A stretch of DNA of 64,000 bases from assembly GCF_032854445.1 (NCBI RefSeq), contig NC_088302.1, positions 44,556,645-44,620,644 of the forward strand, written 5' to 3'. The translations under genes were made by a program, and so were the position numbers. This DNA comes from Liolophura sinensis. Taxonomy: Eukaryota > Mollusca > Polyplacophora > Chitonida > Chitonidae. How positions within the stretch are numbered: the stretch's first letter is position 1; each line of letters begins with the position of its first letter. The notes beneath the pieces are model-generated. The model saw only the letters and a program-made list of their open reading frames with translations, made no database searches and was not told the DNA's origin. Below are positions 1 through 14,200 of this stretch, piece by piece.

Positions 1-850
1 AGTAGCATTTGGCTTTAACCGCCACTGCTTCAATCTCCACGCGCACTTCACTACTCTGTTGTAATCTGTTTCAATTTGCCGTTCAGATTCAGTGGATCAC
101 AGTAAAAACACTCTCTTTGCGCTACCGCATGCAACAACCGAAATACATTTTCTAACGCTGGACGTAACGTAAAGATTTAAAATCTAAACTCAAACTAAAC
201 GCTACAGTTAAAGTGCTGAAGACATTACCGGCGAAGATACGTAAACAAACTCCCACCATCGTTCATTGTACCGGCTGGAGTTATAGTCCTTGAGAAATAG
301 TGCGAACGTTAAATCAAGTGTACGGCTCACATTATTCATAATATTAATCAAGTCACCTCAGCATTTTGTGCTTCTTTGTGTGGGATTGAGAAAAACATAC
401 AGAATCCTTAACCAAATAGTTTTTAGATACATTATTAATGTGAGTTATAAGGCGGAAATTGGCGTCTGTGCAGCATGACATTAATGTTGTTATCACTGCG
501 CGCAGTCATTCGTCGTCGACACGGTAAGGAAGACAGGAGCTTGCTAACGTCACAGGTGCAACCATCAGCTACCGAAACGCATTTGACAGGTAGACATACA
601 ATCAGTATGAACGAAATGTGGTGAGACTATGCAGTCAGGGTACATGGAAATGACTGGCAAGCTTTAACACAGGTATGATTTTGTGAAATTTTGTTAATAT
701 TTAGATTTCTCTGTCACTCAGCTGTTTTATTCATCCGATGATAATGATGATAGCCTTGTTGCCATGGTAATCGTTATAGGCACTTACCCATTGATCTCCA
801 CGTTTGTCGAACACAGCTTAACACTTGAAGAAATGTACTCAGCAGTATCC
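1..850 (+). promoter_or_regulatory. CpG-rich putative promoter / non-coding first exon of the exchanger gene
   Basis: This stretch carries about two to five CpG per 60 bases, whereas the following 30 kb has about zero to one. In an invertebrate genome with gene-body methylation such an unmethylated island marks the promoter side of a gene. A plausible splice donor (ACACAG|GTATGA) lies at 672/673, so a non-coding first exon could end there. Short ATG-initiated frames near 608-650 end quickly. No TATA box or initiator is convincing. The link to the exchanger gene is inferred from orientation and the CpG pattern; a promoter for a gene to the left is also possible. Confidence 0.45.
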
Positions 851-3800
851 TGTTTTCTGTATCCCACATAGCACTTGGCAGAAAGATGAATTTACCTGGT
901 TGGCTCTGCAGTTGAGTATTGGCCTATAAAGGCTATAAAATTGTATACTAATACAGTAACAACGTGAACAAGTAACCCTATAGGTTAGTATTGTGCAGAA
1001 TTTAATCTATGATAATACAACATATTATATCTTAAGGAATTCAATGTTATGTTCACTGAATAATAAGTGTTGTGAAAAGCACAATAGTATTTTTTCCTGC
1101 AGAGGATTTTATGAAATCATATTTTATCACTATAAAATTTTTTTGTACCGGAGGGATTTGCTTTTGGCATCAGGTTGTTCTGCTTATTTTTTATTTGTTT
1201 GGAATTGGAAATAATGTGTCAAAATTCATGCGAGAATTGAGAGTAAAACAAGCAGGCCCTAAATTATAGTTTCTATAGTTATCATTGCAGAGCTTAAATA
1301 TATTTTCTTACATTATGATATTTAAATTTCCACAATAAGGCTGAAATTTTGTTGAAGTGACATTAAGCCATAACCTTCCATTCATCCATCATGGTGTCTT
1401 AGCTGTGTATCAGAAATATAGCTCACGCAGGCTGATATACTTAATTAGATCAAGTTTTATATTTATGTTTATATTCCATGCTCACATGTAGTGTTTTATA
1501 AAACATTGGTCAGTATTTCTGTACTTCACAGTAATATTGAAATATGCATTTAAGTTATGTGTTTTTTTATATACACTGTACAATGCATCATTTCTCAGTT
1601 GATTTCTTCACAAATTTTTATTTTAGCATGCTCTTAACAGTTTTCATGCTTTCATGTTTATTTTCATGTGTATGATGTAGGCTCTACATTATGTACCTGT
1701 GTAACCCTTGCTCAGTACACTGTCGTGTGCAGTGCAGGCCCTTGCAAGGCCTGATGTACTTGATTCTATCTTACAGAATTTTGCCTATTCAAAGGCTGGT
1801 CAGATGAAATGTCTTGACAATCTTGTTTAAAGATGAAATGATTATGATCGAGCGTCTGTGGTTCACTCATTCTGACAAACAAATATGCATTGTATGTTTA
1901 TTTTACCAAAATCTCTGAATTTAAATCCATGCACATACAAACAATATGAGTGTATCATCTGTAAGTTTAGCCAGGGGGTCTCTAACCAACTTTGAGACAG
2001 CCTATTCTGACAAAAATAACATGGGAGAGATAGGGAAAATTGGAGAAAATTAGGAAATGAGACAGCCTAGCTGATGTCAGTTTCTGGTTAAATCTCCGTG
2101 TGTTTACTGTATATAACTGTATAGGAGTCATCTTTGTTATGTAAGTATTCCAACATGTGTATACATGTGTGACTACATGCATAGCTGCTACTGCCCCAAG
2201 GCTTGCAGAACTACCTCCAACCACATGCAGTACTGACAATATATGGTTTTGTTCCCGTGGCTTTATTAAATGTCACTGTATGAGAAAGCATAAACATGAA
2301 AATCTCATTGTATTGTTGACAATGTTGACTCATTTCATCTTTTTTCACAAATATTGCAAAATTTTTGGCTGTGAACAAAAATCAAGACATGCATGTACAT
2401 TTTGTGCACCATGTCATTTTGTGTACAGGCTTTGATGTTCATGTTAGAAATAGAGATTTGATAAGAAATATCACATTGATGGTATTGCCATATGAGGTAA
2501 ATATGTGTTATCCGAGTTTTAATATGTCGTCCACGCATATGTATATAAAGTAGTGCATGGCAAATTTGCTTTCCGAAGCAGCTCATTTATATTTGATTCA
2601 CAGAAAATACTTTAATGTACATTTATGTGATCTACTTTTCTTCTTCGAAAAAAAATTGATGTACAGAATAGCATACACATGTCTAACGGTTTAATTCACT
2701 TGGGAATCACTTACCAAGAATTTAAACAGTTCAGTTAATGTACAATACATGTGTGTGGGTTACAAGTGCAGGACCAAGTGTGGTAAAATGACATTATGTC
2801 ATGCTCACAGGGTAAAGAAGCTGAAATGGTTAATTTTGGATATATCGATACAACTAGGTGGCTTGTTATAAATCCATTTTTTTTAGGTTACTGGACATCA
2901 ACATATGTCCTGTATTGTACTGGTCTGTTTAACATGATCAATAAGGCATGTATTGAAGAGTTATTTAAGGTAACTCTACCTGCCTACCGGAAAAACAGCC
3001 TACTGGTACTCAGCTGTATTCGATTCGGGAGGGGGGGGGGGGGGATGGGTTGTTTTATTATTGATTCTGTATAACATGTTTTTTCCAGATATTATTGTTT
3101 ATTAAAATTCCTATCTGAAGAAAACAGTAAATTTTCAGATTCATTTTAATGTTGATTGTTCATGCTGTACCAATGCAGTAAGCAACAAACATCTTATCAG
3201 AAAAGAAGAGGATGAGGTGTTTTTTCATTACGGAACTAAGGTACCTAAGATAACACTTTAGTTTTTGTCTTATCAAACAAACCAGATGATGTACAGGATC
3301 TCATACATACATGTATATAGTGACGTTAGTGAAAATCAGCTTATCACACATCGTGCTCATCTGTACACATACACTGTAGGTGGATGCAGGTGCAGTAGCA
3401 TTCCTTAATTGACAAGATTGGTAGAGCTAATTACTGGCTGTGCAGGTACACACATGTATGATCTATACCATGTCACAAGCAGGCAGGAAGGATGACCATT
3501 GACACTCACAGCTGCAGGGAATTTATATATACATGTAATATGCCAGATGAATAAATGACCCATTATACAGGTATATGCACATTTTATGTGTTGTCTGTCA
3601 TTACTACGAGGTACAGTATAAGACAACAAGTTTCACAGCTCTCTCATTCTTTTGGTGACAGTCTGGACCACAGTGGCAAGTTTTATTTTTTAATACCACA
3701 TCTAAAAGTGAAATTCTAATATATTAGTCATTAATACTATCAGAGTTAGCTGGCCTTTTACATTTATTTTTAATGGTGTATACATAGTTGGATGCATGTG

Positions 3801-4164
3801 AACATGAACTGTGACCAGTCCACACCTAAAATCACTCCTGGACTTTTGTGTACTTGGATTTAGAATAGGACTATAATTTTTTCCTTATACCCAAAGCAAT
3901 TTACCTTTAATGTATGTACAAGTGCATGTATCACAGAAAAAGTCCGCTAAGAGTACAGGTCAGTACATGGACCACATCTAGTATTGTTCATGATATATAT
4001 TTAGTGTGTCTATACTGTATATTGACTGACCCAGCTCCGTCTCTCACAACTGAGCAGCATCTTGAGTGTATAGTTAATGGTCCAGCACACCATGTACTCT
4101 TGCTGAACTACAGCCTGTCCCATTGATTGATTGCTGCATATATACTGTACCTATGTCATTTCAG
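673..4164 (+). other. Putative first intron, upstream of the coding exons
   Basis: This is AT-rich, CpG-poor sequence with many short TACATGTA-type motifs and a G run near 3029-3044. None of the frames here resembles a protein. If exon 1 ends at 672 and the 5'UTR exon starts at 4165, this is the first intron. Its boundaries need transcript evidence. Confidence 0.4.
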
Positions 4165-4469
4165 AGGTTGACCGTTGACCGTGCAGGGTTAATGGACATC
4201 ACGGGACTAGGATGTTGGTGAACAGAGTGAAGACAAGATCGTTGCTGAGGCGTGGAAGGGTGGGCCAGAGTAATCAGGTCAAGCGTGCAACCAAATCAGA
4301 GAGACATGAAACAAATGGATTGGAGTGAAGACTGATCAAACGGCACTCCTCATCAGTGGGCTCAGTCATGCTTCTGTATAAGAACACATAAAACTCTTAC
4401 CATTCTTACTGCTTTAATACAGTACTAGTGCTGGATATTCTTGTAATTTTTAAAAAATCATACTTGAAT
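4165..4469 (+). other. Putative 5'UTR exon segment with upstream ORF
   Basis: A good acceptor (CTATGTCATTTCAG) ends at 4164. The following 170 bases have more CpG than the flanking intron, as expected for exon sequence. A second acceptor (polypyrimidine tract then AATACAG) ends at 4422, so the segment may be contiguous with the coding exon or split by a small intron. An upstream ORF of 38 codons runs from ATG 4212 to TGA 4326-4328. It is rich in Arg and Lys and lies in the same frame as the main CDS but is separated from it by two stops (TGA 4326, TAA 4389). Confidence 0.45.
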
Positions 4470-5297
4470 ATGGGTATTTCCAGTATGAAAATTCAAAGGA
4501 CATTTCGGCGTCGGTCCAAAGGCCTACGCTTGTGGATCATGACAGGCGTGTTTTTATTTGGAATACTAATTTTGTTTCCATTGTCATTGATGTGGAGAGA
4601 TGCAGATAATGGCTTGGGCTCAGAAAAAGAAAATTCTGGCATTTTCTTCCTGGCACAGAAAGAAACTTTGTTTGGGCGGAAACTTTTGGCATCAAACGAA
4701 ACAGAAGAAAGATCAGGGGTATACCCTCAGGATGCATTTACGGAAGAGCAAAGGAAGAACGGAGCTGTGATACTCCATGTATTTGGCATGGTCTACATGT
4801 TTGTGGCATTAGCTATTGTCTGTGATGAATTTTTTGTACCGTCTCTTGGAGTGATAACGGACAAGTTGCAGATCTCAGAGGATGTGGCCGGAGCGACATT
4901 TATGGCAGCAGGAGGAAGTGCGCCAGAACTCTTTATCAGCATTTTTGGAGTGTTTCTCACCAGGGACAATGTTGGGATAGGGACCATTGTAGGTTCTGCC
5001 GTCTTCAACATTCTCTTTGTCATTGGTATGTGTGCGTTGTTTAGTAAGACAGTCTTAGCCCTCACCTGGTGGCCATTATTCAGAGATGTAACATTCTACA
5101 GCATTGATCTCATCCTCTTGATATGCTTCTTCCTGGACAGATATATTGACTGGTGGGAGGCGCTTATCCTGCTCTTGTGTTATGCTGCTTACGTCATATT
5201 TATGAAATTTAATCACCATGTGGAGAAATGGGTAAAGGCTAAGCTGAACCGAAAAGTCCAAAGTAAAGTCAAAAGCACAGACAACCTACTATCAGAG
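4470..5297 (+). CDS. SLC24A2-like: Exchanger coding exon 1: N-terminus and alpha-1 bundle
   Basis: This exon encodes residues 1-276. I chose ATG 4470 because it has A at -3 and G at +4; ATG 4485 (five codons later) is an alternative, and the open frame before 4470 begins after a TAA at 4389. The order is a basic N-terminus, a hydrophobic anchor at about 19-42, a short extracellular segment with one N-glycosylation sequon (NET at N76), a membrane helix at about 99-121 ending in [10 protein letters not shown], then the alpha-1 repeat [19 protein letters not shown] and [19 protein letters not shown]. Further helices follow, and then a Lys-rich start of the cytosolic loop. The donor is CAGAG|GTAAGT at 5298 (phase 0). 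The extracellular loop is short compared with vertebrate NCKX1. Confidence 0.95.
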
Positions 5298-8200
5298 GTA
5301 AGTGAAGTTGCTTTTTTGATTTTATTTGTGTGTTTTTTGGGGGCGGTGGGGGGGAGGGGGGGAGTTGTGTTGAACATGCATTTATCAGTATCCACCAGAT
5401 AACCTGTGGATTTTCTTATAATGCCCTACACTAGTGGGTTTAAATTAAAACATGTTTTCATGTACAGAAAAATATATATATATATATACAGTAATCATTA
5501 CCGTGCTAATTAATTGTGTGTTGCATGTTATGATGCATGGCACATTATCAGCTTTCACCCATGCGTAACCAAAAGAAATTTGAAATCTTCAAGTTGCACA
5601 AACCCTTGTTCCCTACTTTCAACACAATCCCACATACATATATAAAGGTGCACTAAGTCAGAAGCTTGACTTTTCATGTACATTGTACTTCTTCAGAAGA
5701 GTATTTTTTGGTCATTTACATATTTAACTATTCATTGTGCTAGACTGAAATCCGTGAATTTCTTTACTTATCGTTCGCTTGACTACCTGTAATTAATAAA
5801 TCAGACTTATGCATCAAATACAATGGGGTTGACCCCACAGCCAACGAATTTCCTGAAACTTGGTATAATTGTTTATCATCTCTACACCAAGGCTGCAAAC
5901 TGAATGACTGTTGACAAACATTGGTTCGAAGGTAAAGGCTGGTTAGGGGCTGCTTTTAGTGTTTGTCATTCATAAACAGATTTTCCAATCTCAAAGGTCA
6001 AATCACACGATTCTTACATTTAATAGGTCTCATCGCGGCATAAAAAACTATACTTGTACGGTACCTGCATGTAGATTTGATTATCCAGCGACATTCCTAG
6101 GCATCCTTAAACATGTTTTTGTTGGAATTTGGAGTAGCTTCACTCTATTAGAAAAATTAGGTAGAGTTTCCTTTTTCTGTTTTTTTATTAGGGTTATGTT
6201 AGTGATGGCTCAGTCTACATGTGTATGTGACATGTTTGTCAAATGTTGCCATTCAGTCTTAATAGCAGAATCATCAGCAGACATGATTGTCTCATGATGA
6301 CTTCCTGATGACTGAGATACAGGAGGATGTGCACATAATACCTGATCCTTTCACAATATTCTCCACTGCAGGATTGTACATCTGGCTGCAGGATTGTACA
6401 TCTGTATGCCATCATGTACGCTGTACATCATCCAGATTTCTTGATATGGACTGACAGTGAATGCTAAATGTATACCCTCAGAGTTAGTGATTACAGCTCT
6501 ATAATTGCTGAGTGAATAAAGCACTTAAGTATGTGTAAATTGATCTTTCTTGCACTTCTCTTTAATTTAAAAATTAACACCATTGTCCCAGTTCATATGG
6601 TGTGCGATATCACAAGGGGGAGCCAACTGCTGTTTGCTATAATTTGATGTTCTGTTCAATGTATCATATTGACTGAGGGGGTTAGCACGTCAGCGTGGTG
6701 CAATGACCCAGGAGCCTCACACCAATGGATTGTATCACCCTGAGTGCAAATTCATGCTGGCTTCCTCTCAGGTCGTACGTGGGAAGGTCTGACAGCAACC
6801 TGCAGATGGTTGGGGGGTTTTCCCCAGACTCTGCCCAGTTTCCTCCCACTATAATGCTGGTCGCCATAGTATATACTGTAAGTGAAACATTCTTAAGTAG
6901 GGTGTAAAACACCAATCAAACAGTTCACACAGATTACATGACCTCTAATTTAAGAACTTTGCAAGATCTTTCAATCTCCCCCATCCTGTTCAAATTCAAG
7001 AACCCTCTATTATAACATTCCAGCTAGATACTTGCTTAACGTTTGTACAGCATATATCTTCGTATCTTTCCATCCTACTGTACTTGGCTGGCTTAACGTC
7101 CGTGAGCGTATGTTTGCCCTCTGTTCTCAGCATATGATATCATGACAGTTACCACAAAATAAATGTTATGTCAGTTGTTAGAACTACCTCTTCCCAGGTT
7201 GCTGTAATTTTTGTCTGTTGGCAAACAAACAAGCGCTAATACAACTGTGAATGAAAGCGGTCATCTGGTACCATGATACTGCAAAGTCTTGATTTAATTT
7301 GTTTTATCAGACTTGAACTCAATGCCAGTATGCACTAAATGCAGTAACTAGATTCTCACCCTCACCAGATTTTGTTGAGGTCCATGCTCGATTTGTTAAT
7401 CAGGTCAGTGCATTTGCGCTGTCTCCTGTCATTTGTGTCATTAAGTCTAGCCTGCAAACCACCTATAACTTCAGTATTGGCGACGGTGAATAGGAAACAC
7501 CTGAGAAGACTTCCATGTTAAAACAAAACATTTATAAACAGTTTTATGCATCAGAGAAGGGGCAGACAAGTGAGACAAATCAGCAGCTAAAATTTTTAAC
7601 TATTAAACAAAGTAGGGCCTACTACTCAACTTTTAGATCCACATTTTTTAGCTGTGCGGATGCACACTCCCTTGTTATGAACACAACACATGCTAGCTTA
7701 GGGTATTCGTCAGTTATGCATTGTGGATGCTCTAGGTGAGTAAATGGTGGGCGGGGAAAAGTGACAATTAGTATGAACTGAATTTAAACATTCACTGATC
7801 AACAACTGTCCATGAGCTGGTCATTGTTGAGATCCCCTCATGTCAGTTAAGGTTATATTATTTCACCCTGAGAATGAAATCATTTTGTGAGAGGGGTGGC
7901 GAGGGCTTCATAATCCAAAGTTGGATATATACTCACACAATGAAGTTCATCCAAGAAAAACAACAGAAAAACTCATGCTGGTCTGGCCTGGAAAGCCATG
8001 TGATTCTCAGCAGATGTACGTGTATGGTAGATATGTTTTAGACTGGCTTCGTGATCCCCGTGATCTATGCTGATCACCGATCATGCTGTGGCTCCCCATG
8101 TAGCCATTGTGGCACTATCTGAGGATACCCCTCGACGTGCATATTGGGGGATGTATGTATTAGCAGGGGGCTGTACTGCAGTACTAGTACATGTAACCAA

Positions 8201-11200
8201 CTCTGTACACTTGGGGATTTCCACTGCATGTATTAGCAGGGGACTGTACTGCAGTACTAGTACATGTAACCAACTCTGTACACCTGGGGATTTCCACCAC
8301 ATGTATTTGCAGGGGACTGTACTGCAGTACTAGTACATGTAACCAACTCTGTACACTTGGGGATTTCCACCACAGGTATTAGCAGGGGACTGTACTGCAG
8401 TACTAGTACATGTAACCAACTCTGTACACTTGGGGATTTCCACCACATGTATTTGCAGGGGACTGTATTGCAGTACTAGTATATGTAACCAACTCTGTAC
8501 ACTTGGGGATTTCCACTGCATGTATTAGCAGGGGACTGTACTGCAGTACTAGTACATGTAACCAACTCTGTACACCTGGGGATTTCCACCACATGTATTT
8601 GCAGGGGACTGTACTGCAGTACTAGTACATGTAACCAACTCTGTACACTTGGGGATTTCCACCACAGGTATTAGCAGGGGACTGTACTGCAGTACTAGTA
8701 CATGTAACCAACTCTGTACACTTGGGGATTTCCACCACATGTATTTGCAGGGGACTGTATTGCAGTACTAGTATATGTAACCAACTCTGTACACTTGGGG
8801 ATTTCCACCACCTCCATAGCCATGTTAGCAGGGAAGCGCACTGCAGCACCAGTACATATAACCAACTCCTTACACTCAGGCATTCCCACCTCCCCAATTG
8901 CCATTTTTAGGAAATAAGCAGGTTTGCATATAAGGATTTCACTTCATGTTGACACGTACATGTAGCTCAAACAGTCTGGGTTTGACTTGGAATTCAGTAT
9001 GTTTTCTTGGATTTTTGTTAAACTCAAGACTTTTCAAGAACCGTTGAAGTAATATATTAAATTCAAGACTTTCAAGGGTCTTGAATTTTTCAAATTGCAT
9101 CTAAGAACTTTCAAGAACCTGTGCGAACTCTGCAAGTAAATAAATAAGTAAATAAATAAATAAATAAATATAATGTTGAAAGTATGACATATTTACATGC
9201 CAGTGAAATATAGTGGCTTTTTAGCCTTCCATGGCATTGTGACATGCATGCCCAGCTAATTTGTAATTTCATGTTCCAACACACAGTTGGGGGATGGAGT
9301 AACATGTCTTTGCTTGGTGTGATTCTTCACATGCATACATGTACATGTATGCTTACATTTGCATGTACCTGGCCAATCAGTGAGGTGGTGTCTTGGAGGA
9401 AGTCTGGGAAACATTCTGAATGACATAGTGTGTTAGTTGTGTAAAGAGTACCCTTTGAGACTGAAAGCACTGTCTTACAATGAGCTAAATATACATGTAC
9501 CTGCATGTACATGTAGTTTCTACTCTTGGATTTATTCCAAAGACTCGTCTGTTTACATTCCATCAAAAACAATATACTAGCACACTGTATAGATGGTTGC
9601 AGCATTGCCATACTGAGGGTTGGTGATAGAACTTCTCATGGAACATAAAATGCAAATCAAAGTCTTCCACATGCTAAAAAAAAAGAGTCTGTTAAGCCCA
9701 GATGAATTTTTAAAATTTATGTATTCTTTTGAGAAAATGCCATTTTTGTGTAAATTTGCAGTTTTGTTCTTTTGTCTAAAATTGCTCATAAATCCATGTT
9801 TGTGATAGCATTAAAATTTAATGCTTTGCACTTCTTGTCTTCTAGTATCTGTTCTACACTAACCAATATCTTTGTACAAGGGTGCAGTTTTTCAGTGAGG
9901 TTTGTTTTCCTGACTGTAATCAAATAGTCTTTTACTTCTCCCTTAACAGTTATAAATTTATCATCATGCATGTCTATGTTGTTGATGGTAAGCTTATTGT
10001 AATTAAATATGTTTGAGGCTATAATATATGCTCCATATCTTCTTCAACCTTTTCACATGTTTTCAGGCATATTCTGAAGGCATAATACTGTGCAGACTGA
10101 TAAAATTATACTTTTTGTGAAGCCCTGAAATCTGCCAATCCAACCAATATAGTCTTGTCTCCAAAATCTAATTATAAATGTGTATTTATAAATTGCTCTT
10201 TCATAGACGAAAAGGTTGAGGAATTAGGGTATCGGAAATTCACACATGTAAAATAAGTTGCACAGTAGACACTTTTTTTCCTTGGTTACTAGCTATTGAT
10301 TTTTACCAGCTTGTTCATTGGGAGCTTTTCAGTGTTCAGTGACAGTGTGAGGAATTGGTTATTTACATACATGTAGTGTACATGTACATACATCATCACA
10401 TTTATGTACATAAACCTATGTGTACCTCTTCGTACAGAACCTTTTCCCCTTCATTCAACCTACATTGTATAAGTGAATCAAGCCTATATCTACCCTGTAT
10501 CGAAATTGTATATGTTTGTGTACGTGGAAGGTCTGCAGCAACCTGTGGATGGTCATGGGTTTCCTCCGGGCTTTGCCTGCTTTCGTCCAACCATAATGCT
10601 GGCAGCCATTGTATAAGTGAAATATTCTTGAGTAGCACGTCAATCTCCAGTCAAATGAAATAAATAAATACATTTCTGTGCCACTCCACATATCATATAG
10701 ATGTGATATAATGATACACTGTAGATATTTGGTGGATTATTTTTAATGCCATGCTCAAGAATTGTTGTCTTATATGTTTACAGTCAGTTTCATTAGTGGT
10801 GGAAACTGGATAACAATGTAGAGAAAAATAAGAAAACTAAGTGCTCAGCAAATTATTTTATTGCTGTTTTTTTTTTTTTTTTTACTTTTATTGTCATGGC
10901 TTACATACATGTACCAGTATCATATAATATATGTTGTAATCATCAAATAGTCTGGCAAGATTGTTTTCGATGGAAGCTGGGACATTCCTTTATTTGAGAC
11001 AAACCAGTAAGAGACGAGATCTTTATCACATTGTTTTATACACTGTATTCCATTTGTTCAAAGGGAAGATAGAAGTCGGGCAAGGAAAACCTTGATAGTA
11101 CAAAAACCTTACATGTATGTACATGTTACACCTTAGCTGGGATTTTTCCTTTGCGTTTTCTATATAAGGAATAGATTTGGCTGAGCCATTATTCTCTAAC

Positions 11201-14200
11201 TGTTAAACGAAACCACTCACATGGAAATAATTGTTCCATAGAGTGATGTAAGCAATAGGTCAGTGCGCTATAGGACAGATCATTCATTATTACATGCATT
11301 GCCAGTGGATGAACATTGGATCAATATAAATATGCCACTGACCAATCAGAAATGATTTTCAATAAACATGATAAACATACACGTATTAAAAAGAGACAGC
11401 TACATGGGGGAAGTTTTGACATTACATTATAGTCATAAGTTCTCTTTGGCTTGCAATAAATAGCTTCTAAGGGCTGATTGCAGAGTTTTACATAAATACC
11501 ATAAAGCCAAATAAAAAAAAGTGAGTTTTTACATTTTTTATCAAATTGAGTTTCTAAAAGAATATTGACTACAAAAACCCCTGAGGGTGAGGTTATACCT
11601 ACCACAGAGATTTTTTGTTAAACATCCCGTTAGCATGGATGAAGATACATCATTGGCAGGCATGATTAATGCCTAGTTTGAATGAAACCATCCACTGTCT
11701 ACATCTACAACAACTAGATTTTGTTATTGATGAAATAAAGGAGCGTGAAGACATTGTTTATATTTATTCTCCTGCGTCTGTACACATACATGTGTAGGAC
11801 CATTGTACATGTACTGTGGTCATCTTCATTTTTGCGCATACCATCTGCTGTTCATACCTTTTACGAACTTCAACAGGATCATTAAGCATTCCAAGATTAG
11901 AGTGATAAAGGTACAGGAAAATCATTGAAGTATGCCCATCCTATAATCCAGAGTTGAAAGCCCGTAAAGTTGGTACCATAGCAACGAACGAAGGTTGGAG
12001 CCTTTTCCTCGGAAAGATGGGCATTGTACTTCATTGATTAATCAAAGCTGGAGACTGTGATGGTGTCAACCACTAAGCTGTGGCCATGCCTACTGAGGTC
12101 TACATTGTCTGTTGCTGTGCAGTCTCAAGTAAAGCATCTTGTACATGCATGTCTGTACATTCACATGTACATGTACAGATATTGGCATTTTTATCAGTGT
12201 GGTGTTTATTATTTGCTGTCGTCAGTGAGGGTCATGTTTGAAAACCCTATAAATATATAGTCTCACTTAATTCAAAGGGTGGCATTTTTTATCAGTGTGG
12301 TGTTTATTATTTGCTGTCGTCAGTGAGGTTCATGTTTGAAAACCCCATAAATATATATTCTCACTTAATTCCAAGGTATGTCATGCAAAATATTTTACGC
12401 TTATAAACTGCCTTTTTAATTAACCCACAAGTACTGTTTTAAAACAGAATTATTTATAATGAATGTTCATTATGTCTTAAAATAAAGTTTTCTGTTTTCT
12501 CTTGACGGCTGGCATATTACATGTTGTCAGTACTAATGTGGTCAATGATTCCAATGTATAAAAATTTTCCTGTACCTTAAATTCACTAAAAAAAATACAT
12601 GTAACTTGAAAATTTGGAGCACAAACTTTAATGCCCCATTAACACTCCAAAGTTCAGAGCCACATCAAACCAAACACACATGGATAGTTATAAAACGTAC
12701 CACCACAAAAAAGTTTTGAGTGAAATTTTTTTAATCAGACTTCCCTTGTTGAAATAATTAAAAATGCTTAATATCACATACATTGCAAAAATATGCATTT
12801 TGAAGTACATGACCGTCCATAAATATGATAACTTGATACAGGTAATTATTTTTTTGTTGTGTACATGATGTACGTGCATGTGTAATCTATACAACGTTTG
12901 TCTCTGTATAATGTTCAAGTCTTGGCCCTGTTAGGACTGGAATGTGTTGAGGCAGCTATTTGTTATTAAGCACATGGAGTTCTGAAGTTTCTTGTCAAAT
13001 TTTGAGTACACCCTACCATGTTGAAAATCACATGCTACCCTATTTCTCCTAATTTTTGGGACACCTGGTCTGCTCATCTTAGCAAATATATATGGAATTG
13101 TAGCAGGAATATTGAGTTTCTTTTTTCTCACATTGTTAGACCATCTAATGAATAACATACTCATATCTTTACTTTTCCAAAAGGCTGGTAAACAAATGTA
13201 ATATTCTACTTTCAACACTACTAACATCTGTCCCAAATTTTTTTAATTAGGGTAGGTATTGCCTGAGAAGCAGTCGAGGTAAATGTCAGTTATTGAGCCA
13301 ACCTCAAGCTTTTGAAAAAGTGACTTTGTTTAAGTTGCTTAAGTATATGTACGTGGAAACTCTTACAAACATGTATTAAGAACTACAGTATTTGAAAGCT
13401 ACATGCATTAAATGGCTTGACTCCTGTTTAGACATCTGCAATGCCCCTTTCGAGTAGAAACCTTGTTTTTACCTGCATAGGAAACAAGAAAAGCTGATGT
13501 CACACATTAGATTGATCAGCACAGGGTTTTTGGGTGTCGATGTACAAATGGGGCCATATTTAATTCATTTCTACTTCCTGATGCGTTTACCTTGTATGTA
13601 CTTGTACATGTACAAAAGTGATTGACATGAAATGCAGCACGCTAGTATTAAATCTAAATACATGGGCATTTTTTGTTCCTGCACGGATGATTGCGTCATA
13701 TACATATTGATAAGTCATTAATGAAAAACAAATATGTACATGTGCAAATGTGTCTAGGTTCCATTGTGCTTCTTGCATGCAACATGGTAGTAAATTGAAT
13801 TGGTTGATTGCCTGTCCAGAGAACTTTTCCACTCTACTGACAACAAATTAATCAAGTCTGCTGCTTTTTCATGAACATGTAATATGCGTAACTCTGTATC
13901 ATCCTGTGCATATATGTAAAACATATATATAGATACCGTAAATGACCTAAAATTTCGGCCATTAATAAGTTACTGGTTTTGGCACATTCTGAGACTTCTA
14001 TCGATATTAGAAAGGTGTTTGAGGATTCATTTGGAAGGTAGGATATGATATCCTAGTGGAAAAATATCAGTTTTGGTAACAAAATGTTTCATGACAATAT
14101 TTACCTGCCTCTGAAGATGTAATTTTTTAGACATGTTTTTGGGTCATTTACTGTACATCCATCCTGGTGTATGTTACTACATACATACATGTGTATATGA

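Noticed and set aside
8081-8904. Several overlapping 63-91 codon minus-strand frames
   Set aside because: All are shifted copies across the 73-bp array. The array also has no unique spacers, so it is not a CRISPR.
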